From assembly GCF_004349105.1 (NCBI RefSeq), contig NZ_SMLB01000037.1:1-58535 (forward strand): DNA of 58,535 bases, given 5' to 3'. Below are positions 8,791 to 15,783 of the stretch, in pieces. The notes under the pieces were generated by a model. It saw only the letters and a list, made by a program, of their open reading frames with translations, did not search any database and was not told the DNA's origin. Source of the DNA: Jiangella aurantiaca. GTDB lineage: Bacteria; Actinomycetota; Actinomycetes; Jiangellales; Jiangellaceae. The first letter of the stretch is position 1. Every line of letters begins with the position of its first letter. The position numbers and the translations under genes are program-made.

Positions 8791-9579
8791 GTGGGATACG
8801 ACCTGAAGATGAAGGTGTGGCGCGGCGATGCCACCGGCGGGGACCTGGTGGACTACACCGTCCCCGTCGAAGAGGGCGAGGTGGTCCTCGACGCGCTGCA
8901 CCGCATCCAGGCGACGCAGTCCGGCGACCTCGCGGTGCGGTGGAACTGCAAGGCCGGCAAGTGCGGCTCGTGCAGCACCGAGATCAACGGCAAGCCGCGG
9001 CTGGCCTGCATGACCCGGCTCTCGACGTTCGAGCCGGGCGAGACGGTGACGGTGACGCCGCTGCGCACCTTCCCGGTGGTTCGCGACCTCGTCACCGACG
9101 TGTCGTACAACTACCGCGTCGCCGAGACGGTCCCGGCGTTCGCGCCGGAGCCGCGGCCGGCCGACGGCCAGTACCGCATGCAGCAGGTCGACGTCGAGCG
9201 CGGCCAGGAGTTCCGCAAGTGCATCGAGTGCTTCTTGTGCCAGAACGTGTGTCACGTCATCCGTGATCACGAGGAGAACAAGCCGGCCTTCTCCGGCCCG
9301 CGGTTCTTCCTGCGCTACGCAGAGCTCGAGATGCACCCGCTGGACACCAACGACCGCCGGGCGCTCGCCCGCGAGCAGGCCGGCATCGGGCTGTGCAACA
9401 TCACCAAGTGCTGCACCGAGGTGTGCCCGGAGGGCATCCACATCACCGACAACGCGATCATCCCGATGAAGGAGCGCGTCGTCGACCGGTCCTTCGACCC
9501 GGTCACCTGGCTGGGCCGGAAGATCTTCCGCCGCGACCAACTGCCGGAGGCGCAGGTGCCGCAGGGGCGGGCGGAATGA
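8791..9579 (+). CDS. sdhB: Succinate dehydrogenase iron-sulphur subunit
   Basis: 262 residues, GTG start after GAGGAGG. It transfers electrons from FAD to quinone. The plant-type ferredoxin domain has Cys 53, 58, 61 and 73 for the [2Fe-2S] centre. The C-terminal domain has C144-x2-C147-x2-C150-x3-C154 and the cluster LCNITKCCTEVCPEG (Cys 202, 207, 208 and 212) for the [4Fe-4S] and [3Fe-4S] centres. All expected ligands are present, so the enzyme should be functional. It is the last gene of the operon. Confidence 0.95.
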   Translation: MGYDLKMKVWRGDATGGDLVDYTVPVEEGEVVLDALHRIQATQSGDLAVRWNCKAGKCGSCSTEINGKPRLACMTRLSTFEPGETVTVTPLRTFPVVRDLVTDVSYNYRVAETVPAFAPEPRPADGQYRMQQVDVERGQEFRKCIECFLCQNVCHVIRDHEENKPAFSGPRFFLRYAELEMHPLDTNDRRALAREQAGIGLCNITKCCTEVCPEGIHITDNAIIPMKERVVDRSFDPVTWLGRKIFRRDQLPEAQVPQGRAE

Positions 9580-9892
9580 AATGATGCTCTCCGACCCGAT
9601 CCGTGGGCCCGTGGGGTCGGTCGTGGTCGAGGCGCGCGTTCGTGGCAAGAGAATGGCGGCTCACACTGAAAGCGCCCTTGGCCGTCGGCGTGCGGGTCAA
9701 GCCGATCCCCGTCGGGGCGAAGCGCCCGTTGGTCGGCTCATTGAAACTGCCGATGATGGCGTCACTGATCATGAGGATCTGGCGGTCACGGGCGAGGTCG
9801 GGTGATCGGCACGGCGACATCGCCGTCGTCACGGCGTCGGCCGCGCCCGCGGGCCTGGCCGACCCGGCCAGGGCACCGAACACGACCCGGGC

Positions 9893-9933
9893 GTGTTGAC
9901 ACCAGCGCCAACAGTTGGCGCTCATGTCAACAC
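9893..9933. repeat. 41-bp near-perfect palindrome containing GACACCAGCGCC
   Basis: GTGTTGAC (9893-9900), AGCGCCAAC (9904-9912), one central base, GTTGGCGCT (9914-9922) and GTCAACAC (9926-9933). Eighteen of 20 arm positions pair. It shares the core GACACCAGCGC with the palindrome at 18031-18057. It may be a terminator for the sdh operon or a copy of a dispersed extragenic repeat. Confidence 0.8.
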
Positions 9934-10036
9934 CTCCGCGGCCATCACCGGCCCCCGGGCACGGACGCCCGGCCGCCGCAGCGGGCAGCGCCTGGATGCG
10001 CTGCCCCATGGCGGCTCACTCCGCCGCCACCGAGTC

Positions 10037-10092
10037 GATCACGGAGAAGGGTCGGGTTTCCCGCGACTGCAGAGCCGACCTTCTCCATGATC
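10037..10092. repeat. Long inverted repeat with a 19-base loop
   Basis: The left arm at 10037-10055 (GATCACGGAGAAGGGTCGG) and the right arm at 10075-10092 are complementary apart from one mismatch and one bulged G. The stem would be about 17 bp. No coding gene overlaps it. Function unknown; candidates are an extragenic repeat, the remains of a mobile-element end or a structured RNA. Confidence 0.7.
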
Positions 10093-10364
10093 AAGTCGTA
10101 CCCGGTCTGAGGCGCGGGTCCGCGGCCGAGACGATCGGGCGGCAGGGGGACGGCCCACCACGCCGGCACCAGCACGCCGCCAACCCGCGACACCCCGATC
10201 GTCGTCATCCACCGCGGCGACCCACAGGTGAGAAGGACCACGGATCGGTCGGGGAGCCTGAAATGATCAGGCTAGGCAGGCGACTCACCGCTTCCCCAGG
10301 AGTGCATGCTTGGTGAAGCGGGAACACACCAACTTGACGTGATCATTTCGCCGGAGGTGGATCG

Positions 10365-10661
10365 ATGACTTTGCTCGGTGACGACGGCGTCCGGGCGGCC
10401 CTGGCGGAGCTGCCCGGCTGGTCCGGCGACGCCTCGGCCATCACGCGCGGCGTCAAGGCGCCGGACTTTCCCACCGGGATCCGGATCGTCGACGACGTGG
10501 CGGAGGCGGCCGAGGCGGCCGACCACCACCCGGACATCGACATCCGCTGGCGCTCGCTGACGTTCACGCTGGCCACGCACTCCGAGGGCGGCGTGACCCA
10601 GAAGGACGTCGACCTCGCGGGCAGGATCGACGAGATCGCCGCCCGGCACGGCGCCCGCTGA
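10365..10661 (+). CDS. 4a-hydroxytetrahydrobiopterin dehydratase (pterin-4a-carbinolamine dehydratase)
   Basis: 98-residue cytoplasmic enzyme that dehydrates the carbinolamine form of tetrahydropterin cofactors for recycling. The signature ADHHPDIDIRW is followed by LTFTLATHSEGGVTQKD, matching the PCD active-site block; length and order fit the family. The ATG follows GGAGG. It faces the DeoR gene with 7 bases between stop codons. No aromatic amino acid hydroxylase is encoded nearby, so its partner is elsewhere, or it has another pterin-related role. Confidence 0.92.
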   Translation: MTLLGDDGVRAALAELPGWSGDASAITRGVKAPDFPTGIRIVDDVAEAAEAADHHPDIDIRWRSLTFTLATHSEGGVTQKDVDLAGRIDEIAARHGAR

Positions 10662-10668
10662 CCGGCAC

Positions 10669-11514
10669 TCAGGTCCGGGCGTCGTCGCCGGCCACGAGGA
10701 CCTTCACGCCGGCCTCCTCGAGCGCCCGGCCAAGCGCCGGCGGCGGGACGGCGTCGGTGATGAGGTAGTCGGCCCGGCTCAGCTCGGCCACCCGGGCGAA
10801 CAGCCGCCGGCCGAACTTGGAGGAGTCGGCCAGCACCGCGACCCGTGAGGCGCGGTCCATCATCTCGGCCATCATCGTGGCCTCGCCGAGGTTGCTGGTC
10901 GTGTAGCCGCTGCCGGCGTCGACCGCGCCGACGGCCACCAGCGCGAGGTCGCACTGGATCTGCAGGTCGTCACCGGGTGACATGCGCTGGAAGCTGACCG
11001 GGCCGACAGTGGCCTGCGCGCTGAACCTGACCTGGCCGCCGAACACGTAGAGGTCGCGGACGACCTCCGGGGAGATCTCCGCCGGCAGCTGCAGGCTGTT
11101 CGTCGCGATGGTGAGGTCGCGCTGGTCGCGCAGGTGCCGCACGACGGCGAGCGTGGTGGTGCCGGCGTTGATGATGACCGCGGCGCCGTCGGTGATCAGC
11201 CCGGCGGCCACCGCGCCGATCTGCTCCTTCGCCGACGCCTGCATGCGCATGCGCACGTCGAGGCCGGTGTCGGGCCGCGGGATGGCGGACGGGCTGACGG
11301 CGCCGCCGTGCGTGCGGATGAGCACGCCCTCGGAGTCGAGCTGGTCGAGGTCGCGCCGGATGGTATCGAGGGAGACGTCGAAGCGCTCGGCCAGCTGCGC
11401 GACCGTGACCTGCCCGACCTCGGACACGTAGGACGCCAGCGCGGCCTTGCGCCCGGCGGGCAGTCGGCGGGGCTGGCCGGTCGCGTCGGCTCCGGTGGGT
11501 GTCTGCGCGGCCAT
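10669..11514 (-). CDS. DeoR-family transcriptional regulator of the adjacent sugar operon
   Basis: 281 residues. The N-terminal DeoR helix-turn-helix is clear: VSEVGQVTVAQLAERFDVSL followed by DTIRRDLDQLDSEGVLIRTH and GGA. The C-terminal DeoR sensor domain (isomerase-like fold) contains INAGTTTLAVVRHL and VADSSKFGRRLF, which bind sugar phosphates in this family. It is divergent from the binding-protein gene, so it probably represses that operon and itself. Three copies of GCGAGAT lie in the shared intergenic region. The inducer is probably a phosphorylated intermediate of the pathway encoded downstream. Confidence 0.92.
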   Translation of the reverse strand: MAAQTPTGADATGQPRRLPAGRKAALASYVSEVGQVTVAQLAERFDVSLDTIRRDLDQLDSEGVLIRTHGGAVSPSAIPRPDTGLDVRMRMQASAKEQIGAVAAGLITDGAAVIINAGTTTLAVVRHLRDQRDLTIATNSLQLPAEISPEVVRDLYVFGGQVRFSAQATVGPVSFQRMSPGDDLQIQCDLALVAVGAVDAGSGYTTSNLGEATMMAEMMDRASRVAVLADSSKFGRRLFARVAELSRADYLITDAVPPPALGRALEEAGVKVLVAGDDART

Positions 11515-11552
11515 GCGAGATTTCTAGCACAGAACCGCAAAACGCGCGAGAT
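11515..11552. promoter_or_regulatory. Candidate DeoR operator repeats GCGAGAT
   Basis: GCGAGAT occurs at 11515-11521, next to the regulator's start codon, and again at 11546-11552. The 31-bp spacing is three helical turns. An inverted copy (ATCTCGC) is at 11667-11673, between the promoter and the binding-protein start. Repeats on both sides of the divergent promoters fit a repressor that acts on both genes. Confidence 0.5.
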
Positions 11553-11602
11553 GCAGCATGATCACGCACATATACGTTGCGCCAGACTCGCCAGGCACGC
11601 CC

Positions 11603-11631
11603 TTGACGTGCGACGCTGTCGGAGCTAGTGT
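11603..11631 (+). promoter_or_regulatory. Sigma-70-like promoter of the sugar operon
   Basis: The -35 box TTGACG (11603-11608), a 17-base spacer and the -10 box TAGTGT (11626-11631) read towards the binding-protein gene. The inverted GCGAGAT repeat lies about 40 bases downstream. The same box pair occurs in front of the LacI gene (32087-32058). Confidence 0.7.
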
Positions 11632-11700
11632 CCCGACACCAGCAGAAACCTGCAGTAAGTCGCACTATCTCGCATACAGAACTCGAAGGAGAGTGACGAG

Positions 11701-12987
11701 ATGAGCAACGGCGCCATCGCGAGACGGCGGGTCTTCGCCGTCCTCGGTGCATCGGCCATCGCGCTGACCGCAGCGTGCGGTGGCGGTGGCGACTCCGGCG
11801 ACGACGAGGCCGGCGGCGAGGTCACCCTGGAGTTCAGCCAGTGGTGGGAGCCCGAGCTGCCCGACGGGTCGCTGCGCGCGCTCATGGACCGGTTCGAGGA
11901 GGAGAACCCCGGCATCCGGGTCGAGCTGCTCAGCGGGCCGTACGCGTCGACGAAGGAGCAGGTCGTCGCCGGCGCCGCCGCCGGCACCATGTCCGACGTC
12001 GTCGGCCTGGACGGCGCCTGGGTGAGCGACTTCGTCGACCAGGGCTCGATCGCCAGTCTTACCGATCTCATGGACGAGGCCGGCTACGACGACAGCGCGC
12101 TGGCCTCGCAGGTCCAACTCGAGGGCGCGACGTACATGATCCCGGTGGTCAACTTCGTCTACCCGCTCTTCACCAACAACGACCTGCTCGCGCAGGCCGG
12201 CATCACCGCCCCGCCCACCAACCGCACCGAGTTCCAGGCCGCCGCCACGGCGCTGTCCGGGCTGGGCGACAACGTCAGCGGCTGGGCGCTCCCGCTCTCG
12301 TTGGAGACGCCGAACGGGGTCCAGAACGACGTCATGTCGTGGGTCTGGGCCTCCGGTGGCAGCATGCTCGCCGACGGCCAGCCCGACCTCACCAACGACG
12401 ACGTCAAGAGCGCGGTCGAGTACGTCGAGGGGCTGTGGGACGACGGCGCCATCGCGCCGGGCGCGTTCACGATGAAGGAGCAGGACAAGGTCGAGGAGTT
12501 CACCAACGGCCGGGTCGGCATGGTGATCAGCTCGCTCGCGCACGTCAACACGATCCGCGAGGCGAACCCGGACCTGGACTTCAGCATCTCCGCCATCCCG
12601 GCCGAGGACTCCTACACCGGCGAGCGGGGCATCCCCTACGCGTCGTGGGGCATCGGCGTCGCCGAGAACAGCGAGCACAAGGAGGAGGCCTGGAAGCTGG
12701 TCGAGTTCCTGCTCTCCGAGGACGTCAACGCGGAGCTGTCGACGCTGGCCAACGCGTTCCCCGGCAACACCGCGTCGGTGCCTGACTTCGTTGAGGGCGA
12801 CGAGCTGTTCACCGCGGCCTTCGACATCTACCAGAGCGGCTACCCGGCCAACGAGTTCACCGGCCTCCCGGTCGCCGAGGAGCTGATGCGCATGTTCGGC
12901 GAGGAGCTGCAGCGGACGCTGGATGGCGATCAGTCGGTCGACGACGCCCTCGAGACGGCGCAGAGCCGCTGGCAAGAAGAGTTCTGA
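11701..12987 (+). CDS. Family 1 sugar-binding lipoprotein
   Basis: 428-residue extracytoplasmic sugar receptor for the permeases that follow. The signal peptide ends in TAAC (Cys 26 lipobox), followed by a Gly/Asp-rich linker. The mature part has the SBP_bac_1 pattern: LEFSQWWEPEL near the N-terminus, FEEENPGIRVELL, a central FTNNDLLAQAGITAPPTNRTEF and GIPYASWGIGVAENSEHKEEAWKLV in three short blocks. It starts at an ATG after GAAGGAGAG. It is the first gene of a DeoR-controlled operon. The ligand is not readable; the downstream aldolase and kinase suggest a hexose or hexose derivative. Confidence 0.92.
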   Translation: MSNGAIARRRVFAVLGASAIALTAACGGGGDSGDDEAGGEVTLEFSQWWEPELPDGSLRALMDRFEEENPGIRVELLSGPYASTKEQVVAGAAAGTMSDVVGLDGAWVSDFVDQGSIASLTDLMDEAGYDDSALASQVQLEGATYMIPVVNFVYPLFTNNDLLAQAGITAPPTNRTEFQAAATALSGLGDNVSGWALPLSLETPNGVQNDVMSWVWASGGSMLADGQPDLTNDDVKSAVEYVEGLWDDGAIAPGAFTMKEQDKVEEFTNGRVGMVISSLAHVNTIREANPDLDFSISAIPAEDSYTGERGIPYASWGIGVAENSEHKEEAWKLVEFLLSEDVNAELSTLANAFPGNTASVPDFVEGDELFTAAFDIYQSGYPANEFTGLPVAEELMRMFGEELQRTLDGDQSVDDALETAQSRWQEEF

Positions 12988-13058
12988 CGCCACGTTCCAG
13001 GTCACGCCGGACCTGACGCCCCCGGTCCGGCGTGGCCGCACCCCAGGAGACGGTTGCC

Positions 13059-14009
13059 TTGTCCCAGCTGACCCTTCGACCGGCCGAGACCGGCGACGGC
13101 GGGCGCGACGCCCGCCGTCCCGGCCCTCGGCCCGGGCGCCTGCGGCGGTCGCTGACGCCCTATCTGTACCTGCTGCCGACCGTGCTGCTGCTGGTCGCGC
13201 TGATGGTGCTGCCGATCGTCATGGTCATCGGCTACTCGCTGATGGACAACGTCATCACCACCAGGAACTCGGAGTCCGTCGGGCTGGACAACTACGTCGA
13301 GGTCGTCACGGACCCGGTGTTCCACACGGCGATCCGCAACACGCTGTACTTCACCGGCGTCAGCGTGCTCGCCCACCTCGTCCTGGGGCTGGCGTTCGCG
13401 CTGCTGCTCAACAGTGCGTTCGTCGGACGCTGGGCCAAGGCGCTGTTCCGGATGATCTACGTGCTGCCGTGGCTGTTCACGATCGCCATCGTGGCCGTGC
13501 TCTGGCGGCTGCTGCTCAACCCCAACGGCGTCGTGAACTACCTCCTGGACGTCGCCGGCTTCATCGACGGCAACGTCGAGTGGCTGGCCGACCCCGACAC
13601 CGCCCTGCATGCCGTCACGTTCATCAACATCTGGTGCGGCTACCCGTTCTTCATGATCAGCCTGCTGGCCGGGCTGCAAGGTATCCCGAAGGACCTCTAC
13701 GAGGCGGCCCGGGTCGACGGCGCCAGTGCGGTGAAGCAGTTCTGGCACGTCACCATTCCGCAGCTCAAGCCGATCATCATCAGCATGGCGCTGCTCGACT
13801 TCATCTGGACGACGCAGCAGTTCGCGCTGATCTGGATGACCACCGGCGGCGGGCCGATCAACGTCACCGAGATGCTCAGCACCTTCACCTACAAGCTGGC
13901 ATTCAGCAAGTACGAGTTCTCGATGGCCTCCACCAGCGCGGTCATCATCCTCGTCCTGTCGATGGTGCTGGCCTTCTTCTACGTCAGGCATCAGAGAGTG
14001 CGGGATTGA
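13059..14009 (+). CDS. Sugar ABC transporter permease (MalF/UgpA type)
   Basis: About 316 residues with six main transmembrane helices. The cytoplasmic coupling motif is EAARVDGASAVKQFWHVTIPQLKP. I chose the TTG start at 13059 because AGGAG lies 9 bases upstream; a GTG at 13032 would add nine residues. It forms the import channel with the next gene product. No ATPase gene lies in this operon, so a shared MsiK-like ATPase encoded elsewhere is likely, as is common in actinomycete sugar importers. Confidence 0.92.
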   Translation: MSQLTLRPAETGDGGRDARRPGPRPGRLRRSLTPYLYLLPTVLLLVALMVLPIVMVIGYSLMDNVITTRNSESVGLDNYVEVVTDPVFHTAIRNTLYFTGVSVLAHLVLGLAFALLLNSAFVGRWAKALFRMIYVLPWLFTIAIVAVLWRLLLNPNGVVNYLLDVAGFIDGNVEWLADPDTALHAVTFINIWCGYPFFMISLLAGLQGIPKDLYEAARVDGASAVKQFWHVTIPQLKPIIISMALLDFIWTTQQFALIWMTTGGGPINVTEMLSTFTYKLAFSKYEFSMASTSAVIILVLSMVLAFFYVRHQRVRD

Positions 14010-14010
14010 C

Positions 14011-14856
14011 ATGGACCTGCCCAACGTCCGCCGCCGCGGCCTCAAGCGGACCGGCGTCTACGCCGGCCTCGTGCTCGGCGCGCTGTTCGCCGGGCTGCCG
14101 GTGCTCTGGATGGCGCTGAGCTCGTTCAAGTCGAACAGCGAGATCTTCGAGTACCCGCCGCGGCTCATCACCGACAACTTCTCGCTGGACGCGTACACGA
14201 CGATCCTCACCGATCCGGCCAAGCTGCGCTTCTTCCTCAACAGCTACGTCATCGGCCTGTCGGTCGTGGTGCTGACGCTGGTGGTGGCGATCTTCGCCGC
14301 GTACGCGTTCAGCCGGTACGACTTCCCGCTCAAGCGGGTGCTCAACGTCGTCGTCATCAGCGTGCAGGCGGTGCCGCCGATCACCCTGCTGATCCCCTAT
14401 TTCGGGCTCATGGTGACGCTCGGCCTCTACAACACCTATCCGGGGCTGATCCTCACCTATCTGGTGTTCACGCTGCCCTACGCGATCATCATGATGACCG
14501 GCTATTTCAACACGCTGCCGAAGGAACTGGACGAGGCCGTCAAGGTCGACGGCGCGGGGCCGCTGACGGCGTTGTGGCGCATTCTCGTGCCGATCTCAGT
14601 GCCCGGCCTGGTGTCGGTGGGGCTCTACACCTTCATGATCGCGTGGAACGAGTTCCTGTTCGCGTTGACGCTGACCCGCACCGAGGACATGCGCACCGTT
14701 CCCATCGGCATCCAGCTGCTCATGGGTCAGCACTCGTACGAGTGGAACGAGATGATGGCGATGAGCGTCCTCGGCTGCGTTCCCATCCTGCTGCTCTTCC
14801 TCTTCTTCCAACGGTTCTTCATCGGAGGTATGAGTGCCGGCGCCGTGAAGATCTGA
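14011..14856 (+). CDS. Sugar ABC transporter permease (MalG/UgpE type)
   Basis: 281 residues, six predicted helices, coupling motif LDEAVKVDGAGPLTALWRIL and the C-terminal block MTVAWNEF-like sequence (MIAWNEFLFALTLT), all typical of the second carbohydrate permease. The ATG is one base past the stop of the previous gene, so the two are coupled. It partners the preceding permease in uptake of the same sugar. Confidence 0.92.
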   Translation: MDLPNVRRRGLKRTGVYAGLVLGALFAGLPVLWMALSSFKSNSEIFEYPPRLITDNFSLDAYTTILTDPAKLRFFLNSYVIGLSVVVLTLVVAIFAAYAFSRYDFPLKRVLNVVVISVQAVPPITLLIPYFGLMVTLGLYNTYPGLILTYLVFTLPYAIIMMTGYFNTLPKELDEAVKVDGAGPLTALWRILVPISVPGLVSVGLYTFMIAWNEFLFALTLTRTEDMRTVPIGIQLLMGQHSYEWNEMMAMSVLGCVPILLLFLFFQRFFIGGMSAGAVKI

Positions 14857-14911
14857 CCCCCTTTCCGACGAGAACGCACACCACCGAGAACGACCCGAGG
14901 AGAACTTGAAC

Positions 14912-15772
14912 ATGCTGGTGAATGGCCGAGACCTGCTCGCCGTGGCGCACGACAACGACTTCGCCGTGCCCGCGTTCAACATCAGTGACTACGCGATGTT
15001 CAACGGCATCGTCGAGATCAGCGAGGAGAAGCAGGCGCCGCTCATCGTCGCGATCCACCCGGACGAGCTGCGGCACACCGGCGTCGACATCATGGAATCG
15101 ATCACCGCCCGGGCACACCGGTCGACCGTCCCGGTGGCGATCCACTTCGACCACGGCACCACGTACGAGCAGATCCTGCTGGCGATCCGGACCGGGTTCA
15201 CGTCGGTGATGATCGACGGCTCGACGCTGCCCTTCGAGTTGAACATCGCCATCACCAAGCGGGCTGTCGAGGCCGCGCACGCGCTCGGCATCTCGGTGGA
15301 GGGCGAGCTGGGCACGATCGGCAAGACCGACGCCGAGGCCGAGGACGGCACCGACTCCATCATCTACACGGACCCCGACGACGCCGTCACGTTCGTCGCC
15401 GAGACCGGCGTGGACTCGCTGGCAGTCGCGATCGGCACCAGCCACGGCATCTACCCGGCGCACATGAAGCCCGAGCTCAAGCTGGACCTGCTCCAGGACA
15501 TCGCCGCGAAGATCGACGTGCCGCTGGTGCTGCACGGCGGCTCCGGCAATCCCGACGACGAAATCGCGCAGTCGGTCAAGCTGGGCATCAACAAGATCAA
15601 CATCTCGTCGGACATCAAGGTCGCCTACCACGAGAAGCTGCGCGAGGTGCTGGCGGACACCGCACTGCGCGAGCCGAACACGATCCAGCCGCCGGCCATC
15701 GACGCGATGAAGGTGGTCGCCGCGCAGAAGATCGACCTGTTCGACGCCGCCGGCAAGGCCGCGCTCTACTGA
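14912..15772 (+). CDS. Class II ketose-bisphosphate aldolase (GatY/KbaY/Fba family)
   Basis: 286 residues. It cleaves a ketose 1,6-bisphosphate (fructose or tagatose type) to dihydroxyacetone phosphate and glyceraldehyde 3-phosphate. The zinc/catalytic motif HFDHGTTYE has Asp 80 and His 81. Further family blocks are SVEGELGTIG, VDSLAVAIGTSHGIY and LVLHGGSG, followed by GINKINISSDIK. The pattern is closer to tagatose-bisphosphate aldolases (GatY/KbaY) than to housekeeping Fba. The ATG at 14912 follows AGGAG at 9 bases. It lies between the permeases and the kinase-isomerase fusion, which implies it degrades the imported sugar after phosphorylation. Confidence 0.9.
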   Translation: MLVNGRDLLAVAHDNDFAVPAFNISDYAMFNGIVEISEEKQAPLIVAIHPDELRHTGVDIMESITARAHRSTVPVAIHFDHGTTYEQILLAIRTGFTSVMIDGSTLPFELNIAITKRAVEAAHALGISVEGELGTIGKTDAEAEDGTDSIIYTDPDDAVTFVAETGVDSLAVAIGTSHGIYPAHMKPELKLDLLQDIAAKIDVPLVLHGGSGNPDDEIAQSVKLGINKINISSDIKVAYHEKLREVLADTALREPNTIQPPAIDAMKVVAAQKIDLFDAAGKAALY

Positions 15773-15783
15773 GGCCACTGTTC

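Larger units (their letters stand above)
9580..10364 (+). other. Long intergenic region without a convincing gene
   Basis: About 785 bases between sdhB and the pterin dehydratase gene. Several open frames exist on both strands, but none has a good start or a family I recognise. One minus-strand frame contains an unusually protein-like stretch (FNEPTNGRFAPTGIGL, around 9690-9750). Two long inverted repeats lie here (9893-9933 and 10037-10092). The region could be eroded mobile DNA, a structured RNA or extragenic palindromes. No firm assignment is possible. Confidence 0.5.

Noticed and set aside
14912-15772. Housekeeping fructose-bisphosphate aldolase
   Set aside because: Length (286) and motifs such as SVEGELGTIG and the operon context resemble the GatY/KbaY branch rather than the longer glycolytic class II Fba of actinomycetes.
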